From contig CAVYHJ010000002.1 of assembly GCA_963768165.1 (NCBI GenBank), positions 124,001 to 188,000 of the forward strand: DNA of 64,000 nucleotides, read 5' to 3'. Shown here one piece after another: positions 1 through 7,567 of the stretch. The stretch's first letter is position 1; the number at the start of each line of letters is the position of its first letter. The stretch comes from CAVYHJ01 sp963768165 [NCBI: uncultured bacterium] (GTDB lineage Bacteria; UBP4; UBA4092). Under the pieces are notes generated by a model that did no database searches, had not been told where the DNA came from, and saw nothing but the letters and a program-made list of their open reading frames with translations. The translations under genes and the position numbers were made by a program.

Positions 1-1632
1 CGGTTTAACGCGAGTCGGGAATTGATTGACCCCTATTCCAAATGCAATACCGCGTACAATGGCCGGGGAATGATTATTGATGACAAAACTCCCGTCACTG
101 CTCGGCCTGAATTTGATATCAGTCAAGCGATGATTTACGAATTGCACATCCGCGATATTGATATTGATAATAATTCGGGTGTTAAAAATAAAGGGAAATA
201 CATTGGCTTAACCGAGACCGGCACGACCATCCCGGGAAAACCGGATATAAAAACCGCACTGGATCATATCGTTGAATTAGGTGTTAATGTGGTTCAAATC
301 ATGCCCTTTCAGCAATTTGAACATGTCGAATCCAGAGACGATTATAATTGGGGATATATGCCTGTCCATTTCAATTCACCCGACGGTTGGTTTGCCACTG
401 ACCGCCTTTCTGCCAAGCGGGTCGAGGAAGTTAAACGCATGATTGATGCGCTTCACAAAAAAGGTATCAAGGTAATCATGGACGTGGTTTATAATCACAC
501 TGCCGAAAACGATGCCGGTCATGTTTTTAGTTTCAACGGCCTGGTCCCGGGATATTATTATCGCTTGAAAGACGACGGGACTTTATGGAATGGCTCCGGC
601 ACTGGAAATGAATTCCGCTCGGAAGCGCCCATGGCTCGTAAATTCCTTCTCGATTCTCTGAAATATTGGGTCACGGAATACAAGGTGGACGGATTCCGGT
701 TCGATTTACTGGGTCTCATTGACTTGAAAACAGTGGAAGATGCGGCCAAAGAACTGCACGCCATCGACCCTGATATTTTCATCTATGGCGAACCTTGGGC
801 GGCTGGCAATACGCAAGCCAAAATCACTGGCAAAGGGTCTCAAAAGGGCAAAGGATTTTCCGTGTTCAATGATAATTTCCGTAATGCCTTCAAGGGGAGT
901 GTTTTCGGAACTGAAAAAGGCTATGTTCAAAACGGTAGTTATCTCGGAGCTATGAAAAAAGGTATCATTGGCAGTATCACGGATTTTACCGACAGTCCCA
1001 CGGAAACGATTAACTATATTGAATGTCACGACAACCATACCTTCTGGGATCGTTTGCTTCTGACCACCAAGGGAGACAACGCTATCACCGATGCAGATAG
1101 AATTGCGATGGATAAACTCGGTGCGGCCATTTTGTTTACTTCTCAGGGCGTTCCGTTTATCCAAGCGGGACAGGAATTTCTACGTACCAAAGGCGGGGAA
1201 GAGAATAGTTATAACAAACCCGATTCAGTCAATGAAATTAATTGGCAGGAGAAAATTGACCATGCCGACGTCTTTAAATATTATCAAGGATTGATTCAAA
1301 TTCGTAAAAACCATCCCCTCTTCCGGTTTAAGACCAAACAGGATGTATTGGATAATGTCAAATTCCTCGATGACGATTTGAAACTCAGTTTGCCCGATAA
1401 TTGTTTGGGATATAAAATCACCAAAGGCAATTCCGGCGATTCATGGAATGAAGTCGTTGTGTTAGCCAATCCGAATCCGCAAAAGATGATTCTTCCGATT
1501 CCCGAGGGGAATTGGATTGTCGTTGCCAATGCGGAAGAAGCGGGTGACCGCCCCGTCCGCTCGGGTACCGCCACCATCAAAGGCAACCAAGCCGATGTCG
1601 CTCCCCGCTCTGTCTTGATTCTCTACCGCTAA
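1..1632 (+). CDS. Type I pullulanase-like GH13 debranching enzyme, 5'-truncated by the window edge
   Basis: GH13 alpha-glucan hydrolase, most like type I pullulanases that cleave alpha-1,6 branch points of glycogen or pullulan. The reading frame is open from base 1, so the N-terminus (normally with a CBM48-type module) lies outside the window; an internal TTG at 22 is not the start. The YNWGY motif typical of pullulanase/isoamylase enzymes is present, followed by DVVYNHT (region I), DGFRFD with the nucleophile Asp (region II), IYGEPW with the acid/base Glu, and ECHDNHT (region IV). A short beta-sandwich C-terminal domain follows and the stop is at 1632. No secretion signal can be judged. Glycogen debranching or a related amylopullulanase activity are the alternatives. 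Confidence 0.88.
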   Translation, partial: RFNASRELIDPYSKCNTAYNGRGMIIDDKTPVTARPEFDISQAMIYELHIRDIDIDNNSGVKNKGKYIGLTETGTTIPGKPDIKTALDHIVELGVNVVQIMPFQQFEHVESRDDYNWGYMPVHFNSPDGWFATDRLSAKRVEEVKRMIDALHKKGIKVIMDVVYNHTAENDAGHVFSFNGLVPGYYYRLKDDGTLWNGSGTGNEFRSEAPMARKFLLDSLKYWVTEYKVDGFRFDLLGLIDLKTVEDAAKELHAIDPDIFIYGEPWAAGNTQAKITGKGSQKGKGFSVFNDNFRNAFKGSVFGTEKGYVQNGSYLGAMKKGIIGSITDFTDSPTETINYIECHDNHTFWDRLLLTTKGDNAITDADRIAMDKLGAAILFTSQGVPFIQAGQEFLRTKGGEENSYNKPDSVNEINWQEKIDHADVFKYYQGLIQIRKNHPLFRFKTKQDVLDNVKFLDDDLKLSLPDNCLGYKITKGNSGDSWNEVVVLANPNPQKMILPIPEGNWIVVANAEEAGDRPVRSGTATIKGNQADVAPRSVLILYR

Positions 1633-1959
1633 CACCCCTTTACTTCAATTTTCGTATCAGGGGTTGGAGCGGAATTGTTATTTTCAATTCCGCTTCCTGT
1701 AATGAACGAGATCAGTCTCGTTCATTACAATGCCAATATGACCTGCCTGCCATTTCCTAGAAATGATAATAATATTTCGCCAATGGGCGAAATATTTATC
1801 TCCAATAAAATCAAAGGTCTAAATTCTTTCGCAATTGCGAAAGAATTATTTTGAAGGGTCACCCTGTGAGCTGGACAAGGGAGTGTCATTCTCAACTTGA
1901 TTGAGAATCCAGTCTTTGTATATTCTAACTCATGAACACACTTTAAAGAGAATGCAAAC
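1633..1959. repeat. Hairpin-packed intergenic region
   Basis: There is no gene here. Perfect or near-perfect palindromes follow one another: 1668-1694; 1698-1729 (14-bp stem, loop TCAG); 1771-1796 (11-bp stem, loop AATG); 1822-1847 (26-bp perfect palindrome); and 1884-1913 (ATTCTCAA/TTGAGAAT inside a GTCATTC...GAATCCAG frame, resembling neisserial dRS3-type repeats). The 1771-1847 pair with its linker TTTATCTCCAATAAAATCAA recurs at 29190-29264 and, inverted, at 46634-46711. Confidence 0.7.
1668..1694. repeat. Hairpin, 10-bp stem, TTATTTT loop
   Basis: AGCGGAATTG at 1668-1677 pairs perfectly with CAATTCCGCT at 1685-1694 around the loop TTATTTT. A hairpin at 47651-47677 has the same seven-base loop but a different stem sequence. 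No T-run follows, so this is not a canonical terminator for the pullulanase gene. Confidence 0.6.
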
Positions 1960-2958
1960 ATGCGTAATCATGATATTGAAAGATGGGTATTAGATATTGC
2001 TGATAGAGTTTCTTCTAACCAGCCAATTGAAGATTCAAAAGTTGAATTAAAACGTGAATGGATTTTACCTGAAGATGCAGCTAGAGGAATGGCCGGTCAT
2101 GCGAATGCTGCTAGAGGTGAATCCATTCTTTGGTTAATTGGTATTGATCAAAAGCAAGGAACAGTAATAGGTGCAAATTATGAAGAATTATCTAATTGGT
2201 GGAATAAGGTAAAATCCTATTTTGATGAATTATCACCAACCCTTACAGATCTAAATGTTCCTTATAAAGGGAAAACGATAGTTGCATTACTACTTGATAC
2301 AAAACGCGCACCATTCGTAGTAGTAAATCCAAAGTTCGGTCAGGTTAATGGTCATAGTATTGCCAAAGAAGTACCTTGGCGTGAAGGAACCAGCATTAGA
2401 TCGGCAAATCGGTCAGATTTAATCAGGTTGTTATCACCTATACAATCGAAACCCGAAATAGAAATCCTTGATGGTCAAGTATTCGTTCAAGAATACAACC
2501 AAGGAAGACCAGAACAAAAATCAATATGGCATTTTAGAATTACTATTTATATAACTCTACATAACGACACTCAAGTTATTATACCTTTCCATAAATGTGA
2601 AGCATCTTTTGAAATCCAAGATAAAGCTGAAATATATCCTTTGAATACAAATAGAATTCTTCTTAAATCAATAAGTTCACCACTTATTAAATCTCAACCT
2701 GGTGAATTTGATCATGATCCTTTAAATGTCGAAAATACAAATAATGAAATTATTATTTATGCCACCACAAGATTTTATTTAGAAACCGAGGCGGATTTTT
2801 TAGGTCTAGAAAGTAAGAATTTTGTAAATAAACAAATCGCTTTCTCTGCAAAATTAGTTCCAGCTGGCTCTGATATTAAAATGCCTATTGAAATAAAATT
2901 AAAATATATACCTAAGAAAGAGAGGGATGCTGGATATACTTGGACTTTAATAAAGTAG
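1960..2958 (+). CDS. AlbA_2 (Schlafen AAA_4-like) putative DNA-binding domain protein
   Basis: A 332-residue protein. Residues about 20-165 match the AlbA_2/Schlafen-type fold often annotated as a divergent ATP/DNA-binding domain: VELKREW at the start, a conserved LIGID strand, and the closing WREGTSIRSANRSDLIRLL segment. The C-terminal half (about 170-332) is beta-rich and unrecognised. The gene is clearly AT-richer than the neighbouring pullulanase and follows a hairpin cluster, so it looks like an acquired accessory gene. AlbA_2 proteins occur both as regulators and in defence loci; nothing here decides which. No close operon partner is present. Confidence 0.7.
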   Translation: MRNHDIERWVLDIADRVSSNQPIEDSKVELKREWILPEDAARGMAGHANAARGESILWLIGIDQKQGTVIGANYEELSNWWNKVKSYFDELSPTLTDLNVPYKGKTIVALLLDTKRAPFVVVNPKFGQVNGHSIAKEVPWREGTSIRSANRSDLIRLLSPIQSKPEIEILDGQVFVQEYNQGRPEQKSIWHFRITIYITLHNDTQVIIPFHKCEASFEIQDKAEIYPLNTNRILLKSISSPLIKSQPGEFDHDPLNVENTNNEIIIYATTRFYLETEADFLGLESKNFVNKQIAFSAKLVPAGSDIKMPIEIKLKYIPKKERDAGYTWTLIK

Positions 2959-2973
2959 TTATTCAATTTTTCA

Positions 2974-3010
2974 CGTCAGGAATGAGTGTTCTTTACGGAT
3001 TTCCAGACGC
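2974..3010. repeat. REP-like hairpin, CGTCGGGAA family (degenerate copy)
   Basis: Arms CGTCaGGAA and TTCCaGACG. This is one of six intergenic copies whose consensus arms are CrTCGGGAA...TTCCCGAyG (others at 4692, 28995, 46784, 47684 and 59306). In this copy the central G:C pair has become an A/A mismatch. Confidence 0.5.
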
Positions 3011-3294
3011 CTCCTTCCATGTCACCCTTGATCCTGACAGGGGAAGGGTCTCTCGTTTCCATCCTACCGGCTTCTTTTGTGATAACCTATCTTTTTTCTT
3101 ATATCTACCGTCTGGAATCTTAATCTGTCATTATTCTTAGTATTCTTTGGAATATTACCTAACAATCCGACAAAATTGTAGTTATTTAAAATTGACCCGC
3201 TCCATACCCTCTCCACTACCGACCCGCTATTTGTTACCTAATCTATACACTTTTAAAGACAATGGATATTCCCTTTTTTACAGAATAAAAAAAC

Positions 3295-3323
3295 TTGATT
3301 TATATCTTTATTTCCTATAAAAT
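3295..3323 (+). promoter_or_regulatory. Candidate sigma70 promoter of the kelch gene
   Basis: TTGATT at 3295-3300 and TAAAAT at 3318-3323 are separated by 17 bp. They lie about 100 bp upstream of the AAGGAG ribosome binding site at 3411-3416. This is assigned by eye to the consensus only. Confidence 0.45.
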
Positions 3324-3424
3324 ACAGGCCACAAGAGCAGTTTTTCTATCTTCTGTAAAAATTATTGGAAGGTATTAATTCCCCTTGCCTGAATGAATAC
3401 CATTTCAAAAAAGGAGATACGACC

Positions 3425-3505
3425 ATGCGTACCCGTTTGAAAGTAACCTGTTTTATCCGACCCTCGAGCGTGATTATCGCGCTGAGTTTGCTTTTGTCAT
3501 GTTGA
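3425..3505 (+). pseudogene. Signal-peptide leader frameshifted relative to the kelch gene
   Basis: AAGGAG (3411-3416) lies eight bases before an ATG at 3425. That ATG opens a 26-residue ORF with a basic start and a hydrophobic core (VIIALSLLL), the form of a secretion signal. It ends at TGA 3503-3505, overlapping the ATG of the kelch frame at 3499. Adding one base in the TTTT run at about 3492-3495 would fuse the leader to the kelch domain as a normal secreted protein. A real frameshift, an assembly error or programmed slippage are all possible. No canonical slippery heptamer is evident. Confidence 0.6.
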
Positions 3506-4641
3506 CCCAGATTACCCAAGGACAAAGCTGGACCCAACTGTCCCCGACCGGGAGTCTCCCAACGACACGCGCGTTTCAAACTGCTGTTTACGATACGACC
3601 CATAATCGAATGACCATCTTTGGGGGGGATGGTGCTAATTTTTACAATGACGTGTGGGTGCTCAGCACGGCCAATGGTTTGGGTGGAACACCCGATTGGT
3701 TAAAGCTCAATCCCATAGCTGACCCGACCTATGGTCTCCCGACGAATAGATACGAGCATACAGCCGTTTATGACAATACTAATAATCAGATGACCATCTT
3801 TGGGGGGATTGGTACTAATGTTTACAATGACGTGTGGGTGCTCAGCACGGCCAATGGATTGGGAGGAACACCCGCCTGGACTCAACTCAATCCCACAGCT
3901 GACCCGACCTATGGTCTCCCGACAGCACGATACAATCATACCGCCGTCTCCGATTCTGCCAATAATCTAATGATTATTTTTGGGGGAGTGGATGAGAATG
4001 GTAATTTTTATAATGATGTGTGGGTACTCAGTACGGCGAATGGCTTTGGAGGAACGCCAGCTTGGAAAAAACTCGCTCCCACCCCCGATCCGACCTATGG
4101 TCTCACGACAGCGCGATTTTTCCATACCGCCGTCTACGATAATACCAATAATCGGATGACCATCTTTGGGGGATATGGTGGACTTGATGGAACTACTTTC
4201 CTGAATGATGTATGGGTGCTCAGCACGGCCAATGGTTTGGGAGGAACACCAGCTTGGAAAAAACTCACTCCCACCCCCGATCCGACCTATGGTCTCCCGA
4301 CGGCACGATTAGGTCATACTGCCGTCTATGATAATACTAATAATCGGATGATAATCTTTGGCGGTCAGGCAGGACCACCATCTAATCCAGTTCTGAATGA
4401 TGTGTGGGTGCTCAGTCATGCCAATGGATTAGGAGGGACACCTGCTTGGTCACTGGTTTCGACTCTCGGGATGACTCCGGTTCCACGAGAGGGTCATACC
4501 GCCGTCTACGATTCTACCAATAATCGCATGACCATTTTTGGGGGTTTTGGTGGCTCATATTTGAATGATGTGTGGGTGCTGAGTGATGCGAGTAATGTGC
4601 CTGTAGAGGATTGGATATTATATTCCACAGAATTTAAATAA
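3499..4641 (+). CDS. Secreted kelch-repeat beta-propeller protein with DW-Y C-terminal tail
   Basis: 380 residues built from about six kelch-type repeats of roughly 60 residues. Each repeat has HTAVYD, MTIFGG and NDVWVLS blocks, so it should fold as a single beta-propeller. The repeats are also nearly identical at DNA level, with a 180-bp period at first, which points to recent internal duplication or gene conversion. There is no catalytic motif; a binding or surface role is inferred. The natural leader lies upstream in another frame (3425-3505), so the ATG at 3499 is probably not the original start. The protein ends VEDWILYSTEFK, the tail shared with the C1 peptidase and S53 peptidases downstream. 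Confidence 0.75.
   Translation: MLTQITQGQSWTQLSPTGSLPTTRAFQTAVYDTTHNRMTIFGGDGANFYNDVWVLSTANGLGGTPDWLKLNPIADPTYGLPTNRYEHTAVYDNTNNQMTIFGGIGTNVYNDVWVLSTANGLGGTPAWTQLNPTADPTYGLPTARYNHTAVSDSANNLMIIFGGVDENGNFYNDVWVLSTANGFGGTPAWKKLAPTPDPTYGLTTARFFHTAVYDNTNNRMTIFGGYGGLDGTTFLNDVWVLSTANGLGGTPAWKKLTPTPDPTYGLPTARLGHTAVYDNTNNRMIIFGGQAGPPSNPVLNDVWVLSHANGLGGTPAWSLVSTLGMTPVPREGHTAVYDSTNNRMTIFGGFGGSYLNDVWVLSDASNVPVEDWILYSTEFK
4597..4641 (+). other. DW-Y C-terminal tail (kelch protein)
   Basis: Encodes the last 14 residues, VPVEDWILYSTEFK. At DNA level GATTGGATATTATATTCCAC matches the tail-coding DNA of the C1 peptidase (27019-27078) and third S53 peptidase (41159-41245) at most positions, although the genes are otherwise unrelated. 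Confidence 0.6.
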
Positions 4642-4691
4642 ATTGAATTCTCAATGTTCCAATACTTAACCTTAATCTTTGCGCTTTTGAT

Positions 4692-4730
4692 GCGTCGGGA
4701 GTAAAATGATTTTTACGAATTTCCCGACGC
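4692..4730. repeat. REP-like hairpin, CGTCGGGAA family
   Basis: GCGTCGGGA at 4692-4700 pairs with the reverse of TCCCGACGC ending at 4730. It lies between the convergent kelch and acyltransferase genes. The same arms occur at 47684-47722. Confidence 0.6.
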
Positions 4731-4744
4731 TTTCTTAGTTGTAA

Positions 4745-4866
4745 CGAGAGATTCTTTGTTCCTTCGCAGCTCAGGACAGGCTCTAAAGAGCAGGACTCAG
4801 AATGACAAAAATACGGGAATAAATCCCTACACTACATCCCATGTATCGGGGAATGACAAAAAAAAG
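4745..4866. repeat. Partial GTCATTC-type repeat fragments
   Basis: Contains GAGATTCTTTG...CTTCGCAGCTCAGG...ACTCAGAATGACAAAAA and then GGGGAATGACAAAAAAA. These resemble one arm of the element at 62272-62375 (ending CTCAGAATGACAAAAAC). They are probably decayed copies downstream of the acyltransferase stop codon. Confidence 0.4.
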
Positions 4867-4869
4867 GTA

Positions 4870-5976
4870 TTAATCCGCGAAGAGGGGTCGTTTGTAGCCG
4901 AGGAGGCGGGCGTATTGGTCGGGGTGTTGGGAGATAAATTGGGAGATGCGGTCGGCGATTTTCTGAGTGTTGGTGATAATGTCTTTTTCGGAGTCGCCGG
5001 TTACGGTTAGTTCTATGGGAGAGTCAATAATAATTCGGTGGCGGTAACTGGGAGTCAGGCGCAGGGTGTATAACGGCAGGATAGGCGCGCCTTCCCGTAA
5101 GGCAATCGCCACGGGACCTTGAGAGAAAGAAGCTTTTCGACCCGCCAGATTAACGAAAACCCTGTTTTTACCACCGGCACCATCTATGGCAATCGCCAAA
5201 AGTTCATTGCGTTTTAAACAGCGAAATGCTGGTAATAGGGATTGGCGGAGATAAACGAATTTGGCAGGAAGATTCAGTTCCAGAGTGTGCATTAACTTTA
5301 AAACCCGTTCCAACATGGGGGTTGGTAAGGGCATAGTTTCGGTGTCGGGAGAACCACCACCCCCTGCCCCCTCCTTACCTACTGTAGAGACGTAACATGT
5401 TACGTCTCTACCGGAGTCAGGGGGAAGGGGGGTGGTTAATTTCTTTTGAATTCCAGAAGACTGTAACGATTCGGGGATGTGGTGTTCGGAATCCATTTCT
5501 TCCTTTAAATCTTCGGGCGTCAATCCGACTTGGTTTAAGGGATACCCGCGATAGACCAGAGCGGGCATAAGCATTTGCGCGTTGGCAATATGCGGATGAG
5601 CAATGATAACTCCCTTGCCTTTGGCTAAGGCTTGTTTGAGATGTTCTTCTCCAACCAATGCAGTATAAAAATCAATCGGTTGTTTCATAAGTTTGGGATA
5701 CAGCAGGACATCCAACTGATTCCAGAAAAACATGTAGACACCGATTTTAACAATGTGTTGATTTTCCTGTTCCGAGAGTTGCCGCCCCAAATTCATTTTT
5801 GAAAGTTCAGAGCGGATTTTGGTTTTGCGCCGTCCATTAATGAGATAAATAAGCCAAGCCATAAAATCCCCAATTTTGTATGCCAGAGAAATGGGGATAG
5901 CGGACATGAACCAACGAAAGGGATACCAGAATAACCAGCGGGAGAAGTCTTTTAACAATAATTTAAAAAGGTTCAT
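4870..5976 (-). CDS. LpxL/HtrB-like lysophospholipid acyltransferase carrying an in-frame palindromic insert
   Basis: 368 residues with the layout of the LpxL/LpxM lipid A late acyltransferase family: an N-terminal membrane anchor, an acceptor motif region, then an AIDGAGG...FSQGPVAIA region. It would acylate lipid A or another glycolipid at the inner membrane. The family HX4(D/E) motif reads HPHIAN, so the acidic residue appears replaced by Asn. Residues around 183-214 are foreign: the gene contains the 28-bp palindrome GTAGAGACGTAAC... (5384-5411) flanked by G/C-rich inverted arms, translated in frame as a linker rich in Gly, Pro and Thr. It is the last gene of the minus-strand envelope block. 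Confidence 0.75.
   Translation of the reverse strand: MNLFKLLLKDFSRWLFWYPFRWFMSAIPISLAYKIGDFMAWLIYLINGRRKTKIRSELSKMNLGRQLSEQENQHIVKIGVYMFFWNQLDVLLYPKLMKQPIDFYTALVGEEHLKQALAKGKGVIIAHPHIANAQMLMPALVYRGYPLNQVGLTPEDLKEEMDSEHHIPESLQSSGIQKKLTTPLPPDSGRDVTCYVSTVGKEGAGGGGSPDTETMPLPTPMLERVLKLMHTLELNLPAKFVYLRQSLLPAFRCLKRNELLAIAIDGAGGKNRVFVNLAGRKASFSQGPVAIALREGAPILPLYTLRLTPSYRHRIIIDSPIELTVTGDSEKDIITNTQKIADRISQFISQHPDQYARLLGYKRPLFAD
5353..5436. repeat. Palindromic element inserted inside a coding sequence
   Basis: The core is a perfect 28-bp palindrome at 5384-5411, beginning GTAGAGACGTAACATG. It is flanked by inverted arms CCACCACCCCCT.../...AGGGGGGTGG. Identical 28-bp cores occur at 6005-6032 and 44519-44546. 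The reading frame of the host gene is preserved, reminiscent of Rickettsia palindromic elements. Confidence 0.75.
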
Positions 5977-6004
5977 AATGCTTATTTTTCTTTAAGTAAC
6001 TATT

Positions 6005-6032
6005 GTAGAGACGTAACATGTTACGTCTCTAC
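6005..6032. repeat. 28-bp palindrome, second copy
   Basis: Perfect palindrome identical to 5384-5411 and 44519-44546. It lies in the 66-bp gap between the flippase stop codon and the acyltransferase start on the minus strand. Confidence 0.8.
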
Positions 6033-6042
6033 ACGGCTTATT

Positions 6043-7497
6043 TTATGTTCCAATCGGTCCCGGCGGACGTAATAATGAACGGAACATACTCATTTCTTTT
6101 TCCGTAAAGGTGCGGATAATAAAAAGAATGGAAATATATACCAGTAATCCCAATGGAATCATCAAATACCACAGGTATCCCCGGAAAGGATAAAAAATCA
6201 ATCCGGAGAGTAGTCCTGCAATCAGAGGACGGGGAATTTGTTGCAGAATCTTTTTAAGAGAGACGGTTTGACTCACAAAATAAAGCAACACAAGAAATAA
6301 GGCAATATATGAGGAAATAGTCCCAATGCTGGCACCGACTGCGCCCAGGTGATAATATTTAATCAAAATAAAATCTACCGAGGCATTGACCACCAGACAC
6401 GTCCCGCTGCCGATATACAGCGCGCTCTGGTGACCGGTGGCAATCAAACTGTGGTTCATCAATAATTCGACGAACACAAAGAATGTACTCCATATCAGGA
6501 TTTGCAAACAAGTCCCCGACCGCGCGAAGGCATCGGTAAAAAGGGTGGTTATAATGGGTGAAGCGTACAAAAACCCAAAAACCATAATCGGGAGGCTGAG
6601 AATAAAATAAAGTTTAAATGTGGAGACAAAAATGCTTTCAATATCATTCGACTGACCGGCACGGGACAATACCGGAAACAGCGCCGTAGTCAATGCCAAG
6701 GGGAAAATATTTAATTGGAGTAGGATTTGATAGGGGTAATAAAAAAAAGCAATTTCCCTATAGAGGGAATATCGTTGAATAATTAAACCGTCAATTCGTA
6801 AATAACCCTGGGTGAGCAAGACCGAAATGCCTATCAGTAGGGCGCTAAGAAAAATTGTTTTAACTCTTTCCCAATCGTGGTTTGGCGCCGGAGTGACAAT
6901 TGAACGGCTTCTCCATAAGACGTAAGCCAAGCGTAAAAAATTTCCGGTTGCCGTAACCACAAACAACCAAACCCAATTCCATTTCAGCCAGACTATCAAC
7001 AATGTCAATGCCAGGCAAACAGAACGAAAAATGATTGTGGCAATCGCTTCATAATCCATCCGCTCAAAGGCATTGAACAAACTTATATAGTTCGCGGAAA
7101 CAACATTCAACATTTCTGAAACGATAGCAATCAATAAACCATATTTCATGCCGCGGGTAATGGGTAGATAGTTGGCAAGAAGAAAAATAATGACAGAGCA
7201 CAGTATTCCTAATAGGAATCGCAAAATTAAACTGGCACGGAGATAACTTGGCGCGAGAGACTTGTCTACTGCTACATCCCGTATCACGATTTGAGCCAAT
7301 CCCGCGTTGGCTAAGGAAAAAACCAATCCGATGAGAATGATGACATAGGCATATTTACCATTCACATCCACCCCAAAATTTGCCAATAAATAGCGGGCTG
7401 AAACCCAAATGAGCAACATGCCGATCCCGGCATCCATCCCGCGGGCAATGAGAATAAATAGAGAATTACGCGCGACTGTTTTGGAAGTTGAAGACAT
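6043..7497 (-). CDS. Polysaccharide flippase (Wzx/MATE-MVF superfamily)
   Basis: About 484 residues with some 12-14 hydrophobic helices and a basic N-terminal start, typical of Wzx-type flippases that move undecaprenyl-linked oligosaccharide repeat units across the inner membrane. The ATG at 7497 is preferred over the GTG six bases upstream because AAGGAG lies five bases before it. It sits directly downstream of the Wzc-like gene in the exopolysaccharide block, which supports the role. Substrate sugar is unknown. Confidence 0.82.
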   Translation of the reverse strand: MSSTSKTVARNSLFILIARGMDAGIGMLLIWVSARYLLANFGVDVNGKYAYVIILIGLVFSLANAGLAQIVIRDVAVDKSLAPSYLRASLILRFLLGILCSVIIFLLANYLPITRGMKYGLLIAIVSEMLNVVSANYISLFNAFERMDYEAIATIIFRSVCLALTLLIVWLKWNWVWLFVVTATGNFLRLAYVLWRSRSIVTPAPNHDWERVKTIFLSALLIGISVLLTQGYLRIDGLIIQRYSLYREIAFFYYPYQILLQLNIFPLALTTALFPVLSRAGQSNDIESIFVSTFKLYFILSLPIMVFGFLYASPIITTLFTDAFARSGTCLQILIWSTFFVFVELLMNHSLIATGHQSALYIGSGTCLVVNASVDFILIKYYHLGAVGASIGTISSYIALFLVLLYFVSQTVSLKKILQQIPRPLIAGLLSGLIFYPFRGYLWYLMIPLGLLVYISILFIIRTFTEKEMSMFRSLLRPPGPIGT

Positions 7498-7567
7498 CCT
7501 CACTCCTTAAAGGCTATAGCAAAATAGATTACAGAATTCCAATTCATCGGCAATCCTATGGAGCCGA

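Larger units (their letters stand above)
2959..3424. other. Intergenic region upstream of the kelch gene
   Basis: 466 bp. It contains the degenerate CGTCGGGAA hairpin (2974-3010), a short direct repeat GACCCGCT (about 3208 and 3238), and the candidate promoter and ribosome binding site of the kelch gene at its right end. I see no further coding sequence. Confidence 0.5.

Noticed and set aside
3590-4600. Regular ~180-bp repeats that could suggest a tandem or CRISPR-like array
   Set aside because: They encode kelch repeats in frame with conserved protein motifs, and there are no spacers.
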